Source: an uncultured Lachnospiraceae bacterium (GTDB lineage: Bacteria > Bacillota > Clostridia > Lachnospirales > Lachnospiraceae). From it: a DNA stretch of 64,000 nt. Where the stretch lies: NCBI GenBank assembly GCA_947589305.1, contig CANQAP010000007.1:32199-96198 (forward strand), read 5' to 3'. Of the stretch, positions 35,997 to 45,331 are shown in pieces. A program made the position numbers and the translations under genes. The notes beneath the pieces are model-generated. The model worked only from the letters and a program-made list of their open reading frames with translations, ran no database searches and was not told the origin of the DNA. Every line of letters begins with the position of its first letter. Positions within the stretch are counted from its first letter, which is position 1.

Positions 35997-36947
35997 TTAA
36001 AACCGATCTTCCATGCTGTGGATCAATCCGACCAGCATGGTATGATACGGAACGGCAATCCCGTACTGCTCCGCCAGTCTGACAATACAGCCGTTCAGCG
36101 TATCAATCTCCGTCTTCTGCTTTTTTTCGATATCCTGCAACGTAGAGGAACGGTGATGATAAGTATCCGGTACTAATTTACCGTAAAATACGGTTTTATA
36201 TGTATCTGCCTCTTCCCAAGGCGCATGATATCCTGCCGCCTCCATCACGGCAAATGTCTCTTCGATCAAACGGTCCATGATCGCCTTCGACCACTTGGAT
36301 TCCGTCAATTCCCCATAGCTTACGCCCAGCACCGCTCCCAGCGGATTCAGGGTCGTATTATATAACATTTTTGCCCATAATGCCGATTCGATCTCGTCGG
36401 TCACTTCAGACGGGATACCGGATTGCTGCAAGGCTTTCTGTATCGGTTCCATGCACTGTCCGTCATAACCGTACAGGGAACCCAGCAGAATCGGAGCCGT
36501 ATGTACGGTAATATGACTGATATTCGGACTCGTCCGCTCAAATCCGGTAATGACCCGCGCATGATAGATCCGTTCTTTCGGAAAATGCTCCAGATAAGCG
36601 GCATCATTTCCCCAGCCGTTCTGCATGATGATCAGTTTTGCCGACGGCTTCATACACCGGTTTGCACGCCACAATGCCTGACTAATCTCCGCATTCGCCA
36701 CCGTCTTTGCCGTGATGATCACATAGTCGTAAGCCTGCGCCGGCAGGGCGTTATAATCGTTATACGTTCCCACTGCGCCGGCGCTGCAATAATAATCTCC
36801 AAATAACCCCGTGCGTCCGGCGCCGCCGGCTTGTATGGCACGGTATGTGTCGCCACGGGCAAAAAAATCCACCTTAAATCCTTGTGACTCCAAAGAGACT
36901 CCTATAGCTATTCCTACGGCTCCCGCCCCGATCATCAATACTCGCAT
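35997..36947 (-). CDS. Ketopantoate reductase (PanE/ApbA) family protein
   Basis: A 316-residue NAD(P)-dependent reductase. It begins with the Rossmann motif MIGAGAVGIAIG. Near residue 195 it has AKMLYNTTLNPLGAVLG, matching the PanE C-terminal signature KxxxNxxxNPL. True PanE reduces 2-dehydropantoate for coenzyme A synthesis, but no other pan gene is near and the pairing with an SDR suggests another 2-oxoacid or ketone substrate; this is open. Confidence 0.8.
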   Translation of the reverse strand: MRVLMIGAGAVGIAIGVSLESQGFKVDFFARGDTYRAIQAGGAGRTGLFGDYYCSAGAVGTYNDYNALPAQAYDYVIITAKTVANAEISQALWRANRCMKPSAKLIIMQNGWGNDAAYLEHFPKERIYHARVITGFERTSPNISHITVHTAPILLGSLYGYDGQCMEPIQKALQQSGIPSEVTDEIESALWAKMLYNTTLNPLGAVLGVSYGELTESKWSKAIMDRLIEETFAVMEAAGYHAPWEEADTYKTVFYGKLVPDTYHHRSSTLQDIEKKQKTEIDTLNGCIVRLAEQYGIAVPYHTMLVGLIHSMEDRF

Positions 36948-37046
36948 ATGACAGTTTCTCCTTTAACCAAGGGTTGGTCTTTTCGCATCTTTTTCCATTC
37001 CCGATCTGTCTTTCATTTCTAAATACTGCTCTCTATGTTTCATCAT

Positions 37047-37059
37047 ACCAAAGTTTGGT
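37047..37059. repeat. Palindrome ACCAAAGTTTGGT
   Basis: A 13-base palindrome with one central base lies in the divergent region between the PanE-like gene and the cobalamin-riboswitch promoter. It could be an operator for either side. Confidence 0.3.
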
Positions 37060-37089
37060 CCGGATTTCTACTAAAAGTATCATCCGGTC

Positions 37090-37118
37090 TTGACTTTTCT
37101 CTGCCGTTACAGTAATCT
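37090..37118 (+). promoter_or_regulatory. Promoter of the cobalamin riboswitch transcript
   Basis: TTGACT, a 17-base spacer and TAATCT, placing the transcript start near 37125, just before the riboswitch. Confidence 0.7.
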
Positions 37119-37124
37119 GTTTGC

Positions 37125-37310
37125 AGACAAATACATACGATTGCAGATTCCGACCTTTGGGGTCAAGAGGAATACGGTGCAAATCCGTAACAGCCACTTC
37201 TACTGTAACGTGGACAAAGAAACAGGATGCCACTGAAGCTTCAGGATATGAATGCTTTGGGAAGGCGTTTCGGCGGGAAGCGAAGTCAGGATATTCTGAA
37301 TCGGCAAGAC
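37125..37310 (+). ncRNA. Cobalamin (adenosylcobalamin-type) riboswitch
   Basis: The conserved core is visible: GAGGAATACGGTGCAAATCC at 37167-37186, then CAGCCACTTCTACTGTAA (37191-37208). About 75 bases later comes the B12-box-like GAAGTCAGGATATTCTG (about 37282-37298). Order and spacing match the RF00174 class, with a few departures from consensus (CACTTC where CCCCGC is usual). It is followed by a terminator at 37352-37419 and then the 1364-residue surface protein gene, so cobalamin should switch that gene off. Confidence 0.9.
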
Positions 37311-37351
37311 ACTTCTGAGATGGAGAAGGTCAATGACTCGTTCGGGCAATA

Positions 37352-37419
37352 TGCCGGAGCAGAATTTTGCGTACCATAAAAGGACTGTCTTTACCGCATT
37401 CTGTTTCGGCACTTTTTTT
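37352..37419 (+). terminator. Riboswitch-controlled terminator
   Basis: TGCCGGAGCAGAAT (37352-37365) pairs over 14 bases, with two G-U pairs, to ATTCTGTTTCGGCA (37398-37411), followed by CTTTTTTT. It stands between the aptamer and the gene and is the likely expression platform. Confidence 0.85.
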
Positions 37420-37495
37420 CTTCTTCTCTCATCGGGCATCTTTGGATCGATACAATCAAAACCCATATATCCATATATCATGAAAGGAGCCACCT

Positions 37496-40400
37496 ATGAA
37501 ATTACATAATCCCTACCATCAATTCACCCGCCTGTTCAGTTGTTTTCTTGCAGGATTTCTTACATTGCTTCCGTTGTTGACGACCGCTTTTCCGGATGCG
37601 TACGGCAGCACTCCCGTCGCCGGATCCGGTTCACCGGAAGACCCGTTTGTCATTACTTCCGCCGATCAGTTTCCGTCGCAGATCGACACCGGTACCTACT
37701 ATATCCTTGACGCCGACATCATACTGACGGAAGGACAGCAGATCACTACGCTCGCCGGCGCCTTGGACGGCAAAGGGCATACCGTTACACTGGCAAACCT
37801 CCCGCTTGCCGGCACCATATCCGGTACCGTCCAGAATCTCGGCGTGACCGGTTCCATTATCTGCAGCGACACGTCCGGCAGTATGGCTCAGACGTTAACC
37901 GGACAGATTCTGAATTGTTATTCAACCGTTACTCTCGACGTCAATAATTGGCTGACGGACGTCGCCGGTCTGGCAGGGGTGATCAGCGGCGGTTCCATTT
38001 ATAATTCTTATTATGCCGGCACACGTCCCGACTTTACCGGCGGATTAGTCGTTTCCTCCGACAACGCATCATCGCTGATCCAAAACTGTTACGCAACGGG
38101 AGGAGCGTATGACACCGTTTCCACTTATACCGGTAATCTTACAATCATAAGCAGTGACATACGCACACGTTCGGATTTTCAATCCGGCAGTATGACAAAA
38201 TCCTTAAATCAAGATTTACCTGCCACCGGTTATTACTGGGTGACAAAAGATGCTTCCGTCAATCAGGGAATGCCGGTCTTACAGGCGGGCGATGTGTCCG
38301 ATCTGCCGGTTGACAAACAGGCGCTTCAAAATGCCATAGCCAAAGCAGACGCTCTCTGTGCGTCCTCCGATCTATACACCGAAGACAGCGTGCATGCCCT
38401 TACGGAAGCACTGGAAACCGCCCGCCAATTAGACGCCGCATCCGATCCGACACAGGATGCGGTCGATGCCGCTGTGGACGCTTTAAATCTTGCCATATCG
38501 GGACTCAAAAAGAAAAAATTCACCGAACCGCTTGCCCTTCCGCCGGATCAGGTGATCCATATTCAATCGGAATCAGATCTGTCAAGCCTATCCGATACGG
38601 ACGGTCACTATTATGTATTAGACAATGATATCACCCTCTCTTCTTCTTATATGAATATGAACGTGTTCCAAGGCGTATTGGACGGTCAGGGGCATCGTAT
38701 CCTGTTTGAAGATAGCATTACCGGTTTATTTGACTCCATCGGTGAAAACGGCGTGATCCAGAATCTCCAGTTAGACGGAACTCTCAACTATGTGGGCGGT
38801 CCGCTGGGCAAAGCCATTCAGGGAAGCGTCATCAATGTCAGCAGTGCGATCTCCGGTGACGGAACCGCGGGATTTGCGACACGGCTTGAGGGAGGTATGC
38901 TTTCCAACTGTTATTCCGTCAGTCCGGCGGGCAACGGTGCTTTATTTAAAAATTATGTGTCCGGTACACTCCGCAATACCTACTGGCAATCCGACCTCAA
39001 AGCCTTCAGCGGCACGGATATCCCGGAGTCCGCAAAACAAAACGCATATCCGAAATCCGCGGATTATATGAAATCCAAGGAGTTTTATGAACTCTTAAAC
39101 CGAAACCGCGGGACTTACGGCGTCTCATGGGGACAAAGCAGTGACGGATATCCGTATTTCGGAACCGATCAGACATATGAGCCGGGAACGCCAATCCTGC
39201 CGCAGAATAAAACCCGTATCGTATTTACAAAATATGACGGCTCGGAAAGCATTTCCTTGGAAGAACAGATGCTTTTGGTCTCACCGGATCTTGTAGACAA
39301 TGTCTTTCACATTGCCGGCAGCTTTTCCCTTCCGGATTATGTGTTGCAGGCAGGAGAATCCATCGAATGGTCCTGTGAAACGAGCGATCCTGCTTTGTCT
39401 ATCGGTGCGGATGAAGGTAATCTGCGTGTGGACGGAAACGGAACCGTTATCGTAACGGCAACCTTACGAAAAGCGAACGGCACGACGGAAGTACTTGCCG
39501 CCTGTCAGGTGATCGCTAAGCGGGAAGCCATACAGGAGATCCGGCTGTTCATCGACGGTACGGATGTCACCAACGGTACATATTCCGTACAGGGATCCGA
39601 GGAAAAGCACATACAGGTTCAGGCAAAGTTTGCTGATTCCAGCGATTTCGTAACCATAGCTTCTTCCGGTTTTACATATGAAGCTGCCAGTCAGGAAACC
39701 ATATACAGCACACCGTCCTCCAGCGCCTTTTATTTTCTGCATCCCGGCACTTCCGTCATGACCGTCACTTCGAAAACCGACGCGCGGATCAACGCGCAGG
39801 TAACGATTACATCCGAATATGTACCGGCGGTTTCCGTACGACCCGCTATTCGGGACGAAATCATCATTCATGGCAGAAACGCCAACAGCAGCAACGGAAA
39901 AAATTTCCTGCCGGATTATTCTGCGGTGATCGTGGAACCGGAAAATGCCAGTTATTGCAATAACTGGACCATTACCAGCAGTGATCCGTCTGTCGCTTCT
40001 TATATCAGCAGCATGGTGAAGGGGTATGTTCCATATAAAGCGGGAACGACTACGTTTACCGTGACATTGACGGATATCGATCCGGCAACCGGGCAGGCGC
40101 GGCAACTGACCGGCGCCAAAACCGTCACCTACCGTTATCAAAACCCGTTGACCCGTGTGACTGCCGAGGAATCCGATGTTGAATTAAAGAACGGCGACAT
40201 CCTGCCGCTGCATCTGACATTTACCGGCGCCATGCCGGAAACGGAATACAGTGTTACGGAACCGGAACTGATCTGGACGTATTCTACAAACGGCATCGTA
40301 CGGATCTCCCGCAGGGAAAACGGCTACTGGAAACGGAATACGGCTGCAAACGACAACAATATGTATATCGCCTCTACGGATTATTACATTTACGCGGAAT

Positions 40401-41590
40401 CGGAAGGAACGGTCACCGCTACCGGAACACCGGTCGATACTACCGGCAATGCCAAACCGGTTGTCATTACCATAACCGTTACCAAAGGAAATCTGATACC
40501 GGTCGATACGGACGCATTACTGCGTACCGGGATTGACAACGCTATACAGGCGGTGTCGGATGCTTATGCGCCATACGGATATCACTATGGGGATGAATGG
40601 GCGGTCTATGCGATTTTACAGGCTGGCGGTACTATACCGGATTCACAGTTAAATAGTTATTATCAGGAAGTGGCGGCTGCGGTCTCCACTTGGAGTAATC
40701 GGCAAAAACCTACGGACATAGAACGGGTTGCGCTGACATTAAGCCTCATCGGAAAAGACATCACAAATATAAACGGCACCAATCTGGCGGCTATGATCTA
40801 TAATCATCCGAATCTGGATTCCGGTTCCAATGAGTTGATCTTTGCCCTGCTGGCACTGGACGCCAGAGGAACTGCCATTCCGGAAGACGCGGCTTGGAGC
40901 CGGGAAGATATGATCGAAGCCCTATTGACATTTCAAAATCCGGTCAGCGGCGGTTTCGGACTGTATGATGCCGCTAACGAAGGCGATATCGATCTGACTG
41001 CCATGGCAATTCAGGCACTTTCTGATTATACCGATACGAATCCGGCGGCGGCACAAGCCGTACAGGACGCCTATGTCTTTTTGAAAGACCGGCTTACGCC
41101 GGAATATGGTTATGCAGAACCGGAAAGCGGCGCGCAGGTATTACTTGCACTGGCTGCAAGCAAATCTGATCTGAAAGATACCGGTTTTGGTACGTTATAT
41201 CGTAATCTGGTCAGCCAGTTGTCCGGCTATGTGGCAGATCCGTGTCCGGTCAACATGTCTACGTTGCAGATTTTAGAGGCGTTTGAAGCCTATCGGAGAT
41301 ATCGGGCAGACGAAACTCCTTACTGGAAGCATACCGGCGCGTTTTCCGACGAATCGGCTTCCACACCGGACGACGCCACGCCGCCGGACAGCACAACGCA
41401 GGATTCCTCCTCTGCACCTTTGCCCGGTACAGAAAGCGCCGCATCAGCGGAAGACACAAACGGCAGCCATCTTTCCACTGCTGCAACCGGAGATCCACAT
41501 CTTCCATATGTTACCATGTTGATCCTGTCCGCTTCGGTACTGGTCTTCTTTGCCGTCTGTCATCGGAGACGGCTGCCATATAAAGGCTGA
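37496..41590 (+). CDS. Cell-wall-anchored protein with beta-helix-like, FIVAR, Ig-like and intrinsic-factor-like alpha/alpha domains
   Basis: A 1364-residue surface protein. A signal peptide (about 1-38) leads into a GLUG-like beta-helix region (about 45-235), a FIVAR-type helical unit (about 271-340) and a second beta-helix-like region (350-560). Ig-like/Big-type beta domains fill about 575-1000. Residues about 1001-1275 hold repeated paired helices (DEWAVYAILQAGG, IERVALTLSLIG, NELIFALLALDARG, DLTAMAIQALSDY, SGAQVLLALAAS), an alpha/alpha-toroid pattern as in prenyltransferases and intrinsic factor. An acidic P/S/T linker, a TAATGD sorting-like motif near 1328, a hydrophobic helix and RRR end it. 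AAAGGAG precedes the start. With the B12 riboswitch, cobalamin capture at the cell surface is the leading idea. Confidence 0.8.
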   Translation: MKLHNPYHQFTRLFSCFLAGFLTLLPLLTTAFPDAYGSTPVAGSGSPEDPFVITSADQFPSQIDTGTYYILDADIILTEGQQITTLAGALDGKGHTVTLANLPLAGTISGTVQNLGVTGSIICSDTSGSMAQTLTGQILNCYSTVTLDVNNWLTDVAGLAGVISGGSIYNSYYAGTRPDFTGGLVVSSDNASSLIQNCYATGGAYDTVSTYTGNLTIISSDIRTRSDFQSGSMTKSLNQDLPATGYYWVTKDASVNQGMPVLQAGDVSDLPVDKQALQNAIAKADALCASSDLYTEDSVHALTEALETARQLDAASDPTQDAVDAAVDALNLAISGLKKKKFTEPLALPPDQVIHIQSESDLSSLSDTDGHYYVLDNDITLSSSYMNMNVFQGVLDGQGHRILFEDSITGLFDSIGENGVIQNLQLDGTLNYVGGPLGKAIQGSVINVSSAISGDGTAGFATRLEGGMLSNCYSVSPAGNGALFKNYVSGTLRNTYWQSDLKAFSGTDIPESAKQNAYPKSADYMKSKEFYELLNRNRGTYGVSWGQSSDGYPYFGTDQTYEPGTPILPQNKTRIVFTKYDGSESISLEEQMLLVSPDLVDNVFHIAGSFSLPDYVLQAGESIEWSCETSDPALSIGADEGNLRVDGNGTVIVTATLRKANGTTEVLAACQVIAKREAIQEIRLFIDGTDVTNGTYSVQGSEEKHIQVQAKFADSSDFVTIASSGFTYEAASQETIYSTPSSSAFYFLHPGTSVMTVTSKTDARINAQVTITSEYVPAVSVRPAIRDEIIIHGRNANSSNGKNFLPDYSAVIVEPENASYCNNWTITSSDPSVASYISSMVKGYVPYKAGTTTFTVTLTDIDPATGQARQLTGAKTVTYRYQNPLTRVTAEESDVELKNGDILPLHLTFTGAMPETEYSVTEPELIWTYSTNGIVRISRRENGYWKRNTAANDNNMYIASTDYYIYAESEGTVTATGTPVDTTGNAKPVVITITVTKGNLIPVDTDALLRTGIDNAIQAVSDAYAPYGYHYGDEWAVYAILQAGGTIPDSQLNSYYQEVAAAVSTWSNRQKPTDIERVALTLSLIGKDITNINGTNLAAMIYNHPNLDSGSNELIFALLALDARGTAIPEDAAWSREDMIEALLTFQNPVSGGFGLYDAANEGDIDLTAMAIQALSDYTDTNPAAAQAVQDAYVFLKDRLTPEYGYAEPESGAQVLLALAASKSDLKDTGFGTLYRNLVSQLSGYVADPCPVNMSTLQILEAFEAYRRYRADETPYWKHTGAFSDESASTPDDATPPDSTTQDSSSAPLPGTESAASAEDTNGSHLSTAATGDPHLPYVTMLILSASVLVFFAVCHRRRLPYKG

Positions 41591-41616
41591 TACTGTTTTA
41601 TTTGTGTTCATTTTTG

Positions 41617-41645
41617 TTGTTTTTTCAAAGGATTATGCGTATAAT
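41617..41645 (+). promoter_or_regulatory. Promoter of the DUF885 gene
   Basis: TTGTTT, a 17-base spacer and TATAAT, about 50 bases before the start codon. Confidence 0.7.
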
Positions 41646-41696
41646 CAATTATAATGATAAAGAAAAAACAGATGGAAAGGAATCAAACGGAACACT

Positions 41697-43493
41697 ATGC
41701 GTTTAAAAAAATATTTGAAACCGATTACCGCAGTTACGACAGGGATTGCCCTATTGTTTTCCTTATCCGGTTGTCATGCCGGGTCCGGGGGAGCAACAAG
41801 TCCGGATCCGGAATTTGACGCCTTTTTGGAGGAATTGTTTGTAGAGGAAGTGACGGAAGACACCCTGACCCTTCATTTTACACTCAAAGACCCGCAGGGA
41901 TATGGCATCGAAGAGATGGAACCGACTTTGGGCGATCTGGATGACCGGGATTTTGCGGATACGGCTGAAGATTGGGAAGAACTGGAAGATACCTTCTCGG
42001 AACTCCAATCGTTCGATTATGACGACTTAGATGAAAAACAGCAGCTCACTTACGATATCCTCTATCACTATATAGAACAGGAACTTTCCGTAAAAGACTG
42101 TGATTATCAGGCGACCATATTCGGACAGGTGACCGGTGTACAAAGTAATATGCCGTTAAATATGTCTCTTTATGAATTCTACTCCGCAAAAGACGTAGAG
42201 GATTATCTTGCCATCATGGAGCTTCTGGATGATTATTTTGATTACTGCATTGACTATGAAAAGTTCCGTTCCTCACAGGGATACGGCATGTCGGACGGCG
42301 CCATTGACGACGCCGTGGAGCAATGCAACGAATTCCTGACGCATAGGGAAGACAATTACCTGATCACTACGTTTGACCACCGGATCGATGCGTTGGACGG
42401 TCTAAGCGAAACCGAACGCGCCGCTTTCAAAGATCGGAACCGAAACACGGTGATCAACACCATTATCCCGGCTTATGAGCATATGATCGACGAACTGAAC
42501 GGCATGAAAGGCACCGGTACGGATCTGGGCGGAATCTGTAATTATGAAGACGGAAAAGAATATTACGAATATATCGTTTCCCATAAGACCGGTTCATCCA
42601 AATCCATCAAAGAAATGAAAGACCTGTTGGAAGATGTATTAGACGATTCCACGGAAATGCTCCTTGACGTGTATGCAAATGCGCCGGATGTTTATATGGA
42701 ATATTATTACGACGAGAATTTTGTCGTGGAAGGGCTTTCGGATCCTGCAAGTTTTCTCGAATACTATAAGCAGCAAATGGCTTCTGAATTTCCGACGCCG
42801 CCGGCAGTCAATTATAAGATCAGCGATATCGATCCCTCTATTGCCGATATTCTTTCGCCTGCTTTCTGCGTGACGCCGTGCATTGACGACTACACGGAAA
42901 ATGTCATTCAGGTAAACCGCAGTAAAGATAACGGAGGCTCGGGCGCTCTTTCCGCCATGTATGCCCATGAAGGATATCCGGGTCACTTATACCAGATGAC
43001 CTATTTCCTGTCAACCGATCCGTATCCGATCCGCGACACACTCAGCTTTCTCGGTTACGATGAAGGCTGGGCGACATATGTGGAAATGCGTTCCTACAAC
43101 TGGGTCACTTATGAAAATTATGAGAGCGAATATGTACGGGAAATGTATGTTGCCAGCGAGCTGCAGTCCATCGCATTTTGCTGCTTGGCGGATATTTATG
43201 TCAATTATTACGGTTATACGGTCGATGAGCTGGCAGATCTGATGAATTCAATGGGATTTAACGGTGACGCCGCATATGATCTGTATGATATGATGATAGA
43301 AGAACCGGGATACTATCCTCAGTACTTTATCGGATATCTGGAATTCGTGGAGCTGCATGATTACGCCGCTACCCGAATGGGAAATGATTTCAATGAATCC
43401 GACTACCATCGGGTGATTTTGGAAACCGGTCCGTGCGACTTTGATACTTTGCGACAGCAGGTAGACGAATACATCGACTCCGTGATCCAATAG
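41697..43493 (+). CDS. DUF885 family lipoprotein (putative metallopeptidase)
   Basis: A 598-residue secreted lipoprotein. The lipobox LFSLSGCHAG ends the signal peptide. The DUF885 domain fills the rest and carries the metallopeptidase-like motif YAHEGYPGHLYQ (about 422-433), with a downstream glutamate in GYDEGWATYVEM. The HExxxH-type layout suggests a zinc peptidase, but activity is known for few members and is inferred here. The mature N-terminal half is strongly acidic (D/E-rich). It has its own promoter and stands between the surface protein and pckA. Confidence 0.88.
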   Translation: MRLKKYLKPITAVTTGIALLFSLSGCHAGSGGATSPDPEFDAFLEELFVEEVTEDTLTLHFTLKDPQGYGIEEMEPTLGDLDDRDFADTAEDWEELEDTFSELQSFDYDDLDEKQQLTYDILYHYIEQELSVKDCDYQATIFGQVTGVQSNMPLNMSLYEFYSAKDVEDYLAIMELLDDYFDYCIDYEKFRSSQGYGMSDGAIDDAVEQCNEFLTHREDNYLITTFDHRIDALDGLSETERAAFKDRNRNTVINTIIPAYEHMIDELNGMKGTGTDLGGICNYEDGKEYYEYIVSHKTGSSKSIKEMKDLLEDVLDDSTEMLLDVYANAPDVYMEYYYDENFVVEGLSDPASFLEYYKQQMASEFPTPPAVNYKISDIDPSIADILSPAFCVTPCIDDYTENVIQVNRSKDNGGSGALSAMYAHEGYPGHLYQMTYFLSTDPYPIRDTLSFLGYDEGWATYVEMRSYNWVTYENYESEYVREMYVASELQSIAFCCLADIYVNYYGYTVDELADLMNSMGFNGDAAYDLYDMMIEEPGYYPQYFIGYLEFVELHDYAATRMGNDFNESDYHRVILETGPCDFDTLRQQVDEYIDSVIQ

Positions 43494-43499
43494 CGAAAA

Positions 43500-43517
43500 G
43501 CCATTGACACCAATGGC
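43500..43517. repeat. Inverted repeat over the pckA -35 box
   Basis: GCCATTG (43500-43506) and CAATGGC (43511-43517) flank four bases and overlap the TTGACA box of the pckA promoter, a classic repressor position. Confidence 0.45.
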
Positions 43518-43532
43518 GGAAATATATATACT
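43504..43532 (+). promoter_or_regulatory. Promoter of pckA
   Basis: Consensus TTGACA, a 17-base spacer and TATACT. AGGAGG then precedes the start codon at 43565. Confidence 0.88.
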
Positions 43533-43564
43533 TTTAAAATATACAATCGATAGGAGGAACAGAA

Positions 43565-45256
43565 ATGGCAACAAAAGCAAATTACAAACTAGAAGAAATC
43601 GGCAAGGGCAAAGTTGGATTTTCCAAAACCCGTTCTATTATTGAAGCCGCTTTCTATGGCAACAATGTAGTCAAGGTAAACACGTTGAAGGAAGCCTATA
43701 ACCTTGCTAAGAACTCTCCCGGCACTATCGTAACAGACATGCCAGTATACAGAGGCGAAGAATTCGGATTGGACGCCGATGCGAAGGTATTGTTATTTAA
43801 TGACGGCGCTGTAACCGGTCGTTATGCTGCTGCCCGCCGTATCAAAGGAGAACCGGGAGTTGATGATACGAAGTTAGATAAAGTCGTAATGGATGCAATT
43901 TACAAAACCCGTTGGGAGACCTTATATCATGCAACCTGTTTTGTCGGTTTGGATCCAGAATTTATGGTAAAAGCACATTTACTGATCCCGGAAGGAGAAG
44001 AAAACCTGCTGTACAACTGGATGTTAAACTTCCAGTACATGTCTGACGACTATGTAAAAATGTATAAGAACTCCAAGCCGGTCGGCGACGGAAAAGAAGC
44101 GGATATCTATATCTTCTCTGACCCGCAGTGGGTACCGTCAGAAAGTCCGGACGTAGATTACAGTTGTCTGAGCGATCCGCTTACCTTGTGTTATTTCGAC
44201 ACAAATGAAAACTGCGCAGCCATTCTCGGTATGAAGTATTTCGGCGAGCATAAGAAAGGCACCCTGACTATGGCTTGGGCGATCGCCAACCGGAACGGTT
44301 ATGCTTCCTGCCACGGCGGACAAAAGGAATACACTTTGGCAGACGGTTCTAAGTTCGTTGCATCCGTATACGGACTGTCCGGATCCGGCAAGTCTACACT
44401 GACACATGCCAAGCATAATAACAAATATCCTTCTATTAAGGTACTTCATGACGATGCGTTTATCATCAATACCGATACCTGCGCATCCATCGCTTTGGAG
44501 CCGACCTACTTTGATAAAACGGCGGATTATCCAACCGGTTGTCCGGATAATCAATATTTGCTGACCGTTCAGAACTGCTCCGCAACTATGGATGAAGACG
44601 GAAAGATCCAGTTAGTCACCGAAGATATCCGGAACGGTAACGGTCGTGCCATTAAGTCTAAGCTGTGGTCACCAAACCGCGTAGATAAGATCGACGCACC
44701 TGTCAATGCGATCTTCTGGATCATGAAAGATCCTACCATTCCGCCGGTCGTAAAATTAAAAGGCGCCGCATTAGCTTCCGTTATGGGTGCTACTTTGGCA
44801 ACAAAGACTTCTACCGCCGAACGTGTAGCAGCCGGCACCGATATGAATGCCCTTCGTATCGTTCCTTATGCGAACCCATTCCGGACTTATCCGTTGGTAA
44901 ATGATTATGTTAAGTTCAAGAAGCTGGTAGAGGAAAAGAATGTAGACTGCTATATCATCAATACCGGTGATTTCATGGGCAAGAAAGTACAGCCAAAAGA
45001 TACCTTGGGTATCTTGGAAGCCATCGTAGAAGGCAAGGCTTCTTTCAAACAATGGGGTCCGTTCGAAGATATTGAGATCATGGATTGGGAAGGATTCACT
45101 CCTGACTTAAACGATGCGGATTACAAGGCTCAGTTAAAGAATGCTATGCAGAACCGTGTCAATGCAGTAGACGGATTCACCAATAACAAGGGCGGATATG
45201 ATAAACTGCCGGATGAAGCAAGAGCCGCTTTACAGAAATTAGTAGACGTCTTATAG
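43565..45256 (+). CDS. pckA: Phosphoenolpyruvate carboxykinase (ATP)
   Basis: A 563-residue enzyme interconverting oxaloacetate and PEP with ATP/ADP; in gut anaerobes it often runs toward oxaloacetate to fix CO2. The P-loop is YGLSGSGKSTLTHAKH (about 271-286), followed by HDDAFIIN with the metal-binding aspartate pair and the substrate region NRNGYASCHGG upstream. The N-terminus differs from E. coli PckA but matches the longer clostridial type. Codon use is strongly biased, as for a highly expressed gene. A consensus promoter and a strong terminator bracket it. Confidence 0.95.
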   Translation: MATKANYKLEEIGKGKVGFSKTRSIIEAAFYGNNVVKVNTLKEAYNLAKNSPGTIVTDMPVYRGEEFGLDADAKVLLFNDGAVTGRYAAARRIKGEPGVDDTKLDKVVMDAIYKTRWETLYHATCFVGLDPEFMVKAHLLIPEGEENLLYNWMLNFQYMSDDYVKMYKNSKPVGDGKEADIYIFSDPQWVPSESPDVDYSCLSDPLTLCYFDTNENCAAILGMKYFGEHKKGTLTMAWAIANRNGYASCHGGQKEYTLADGSKFVASVYGLSGSGKSTLTHAKHNNKYPSIKVLHDDAFIINTDTCASIALEPTYFDKTADYPTGCPDNQYLLTVQNCSATMDEDGKIQLVTEDIRNGNGRAIKSKLWSPNRVDKIDAPVNAIFWIMKDPTIPPVVKLKGAALASVMGATLATKTSTAERVAAGTDMNALRIVPYANPFRTYPLVNDYVKFKKLVEEKNVDCYIINTGDFMGKKVQPKDTLGILEAIVEGKASFKQWGPFEDIEIMDWEGFTPDLNDADYKAQLKNAMQNRVNAVDGFTNNKGGYDKLPDEARAALQKLVDVL

Positions 45257-45287
45257 GATTGCAGTTTCTTAGAATTGCAGGCTGATT

Positions 45288-45328
45288 AAAAAAAGCTCCG
45301 ACCTCATAATGAGTTCGGGGCTTTTTTA
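45288..45328. terminator. Terminator between pckA and the DUF389 gene
   Basis: A stem of about 18 pairs with one mismatch (AAAAAAGCTCCGACCTCAT / ATGAGTTCGGGGCTTTTTT as read outward) sits between the convergent genes and works in both directions. Confidence 0.9.
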
Positions 45329-45331
45329 TCT

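Noticed and set aside
37060..37087. CCGGAT...ATCCGG inverted repeat before the riboswitch promoter
   Set aside because: Arms of six bases around a 16-base loop are close to chance and there is no T tract.
39464..40141. 225-codon minus-strand frame inside the 1364-residue surface protein gene
   Set aside because: It is antisense to a clearly coding gene, has no recognisable domain and no ribosome site.
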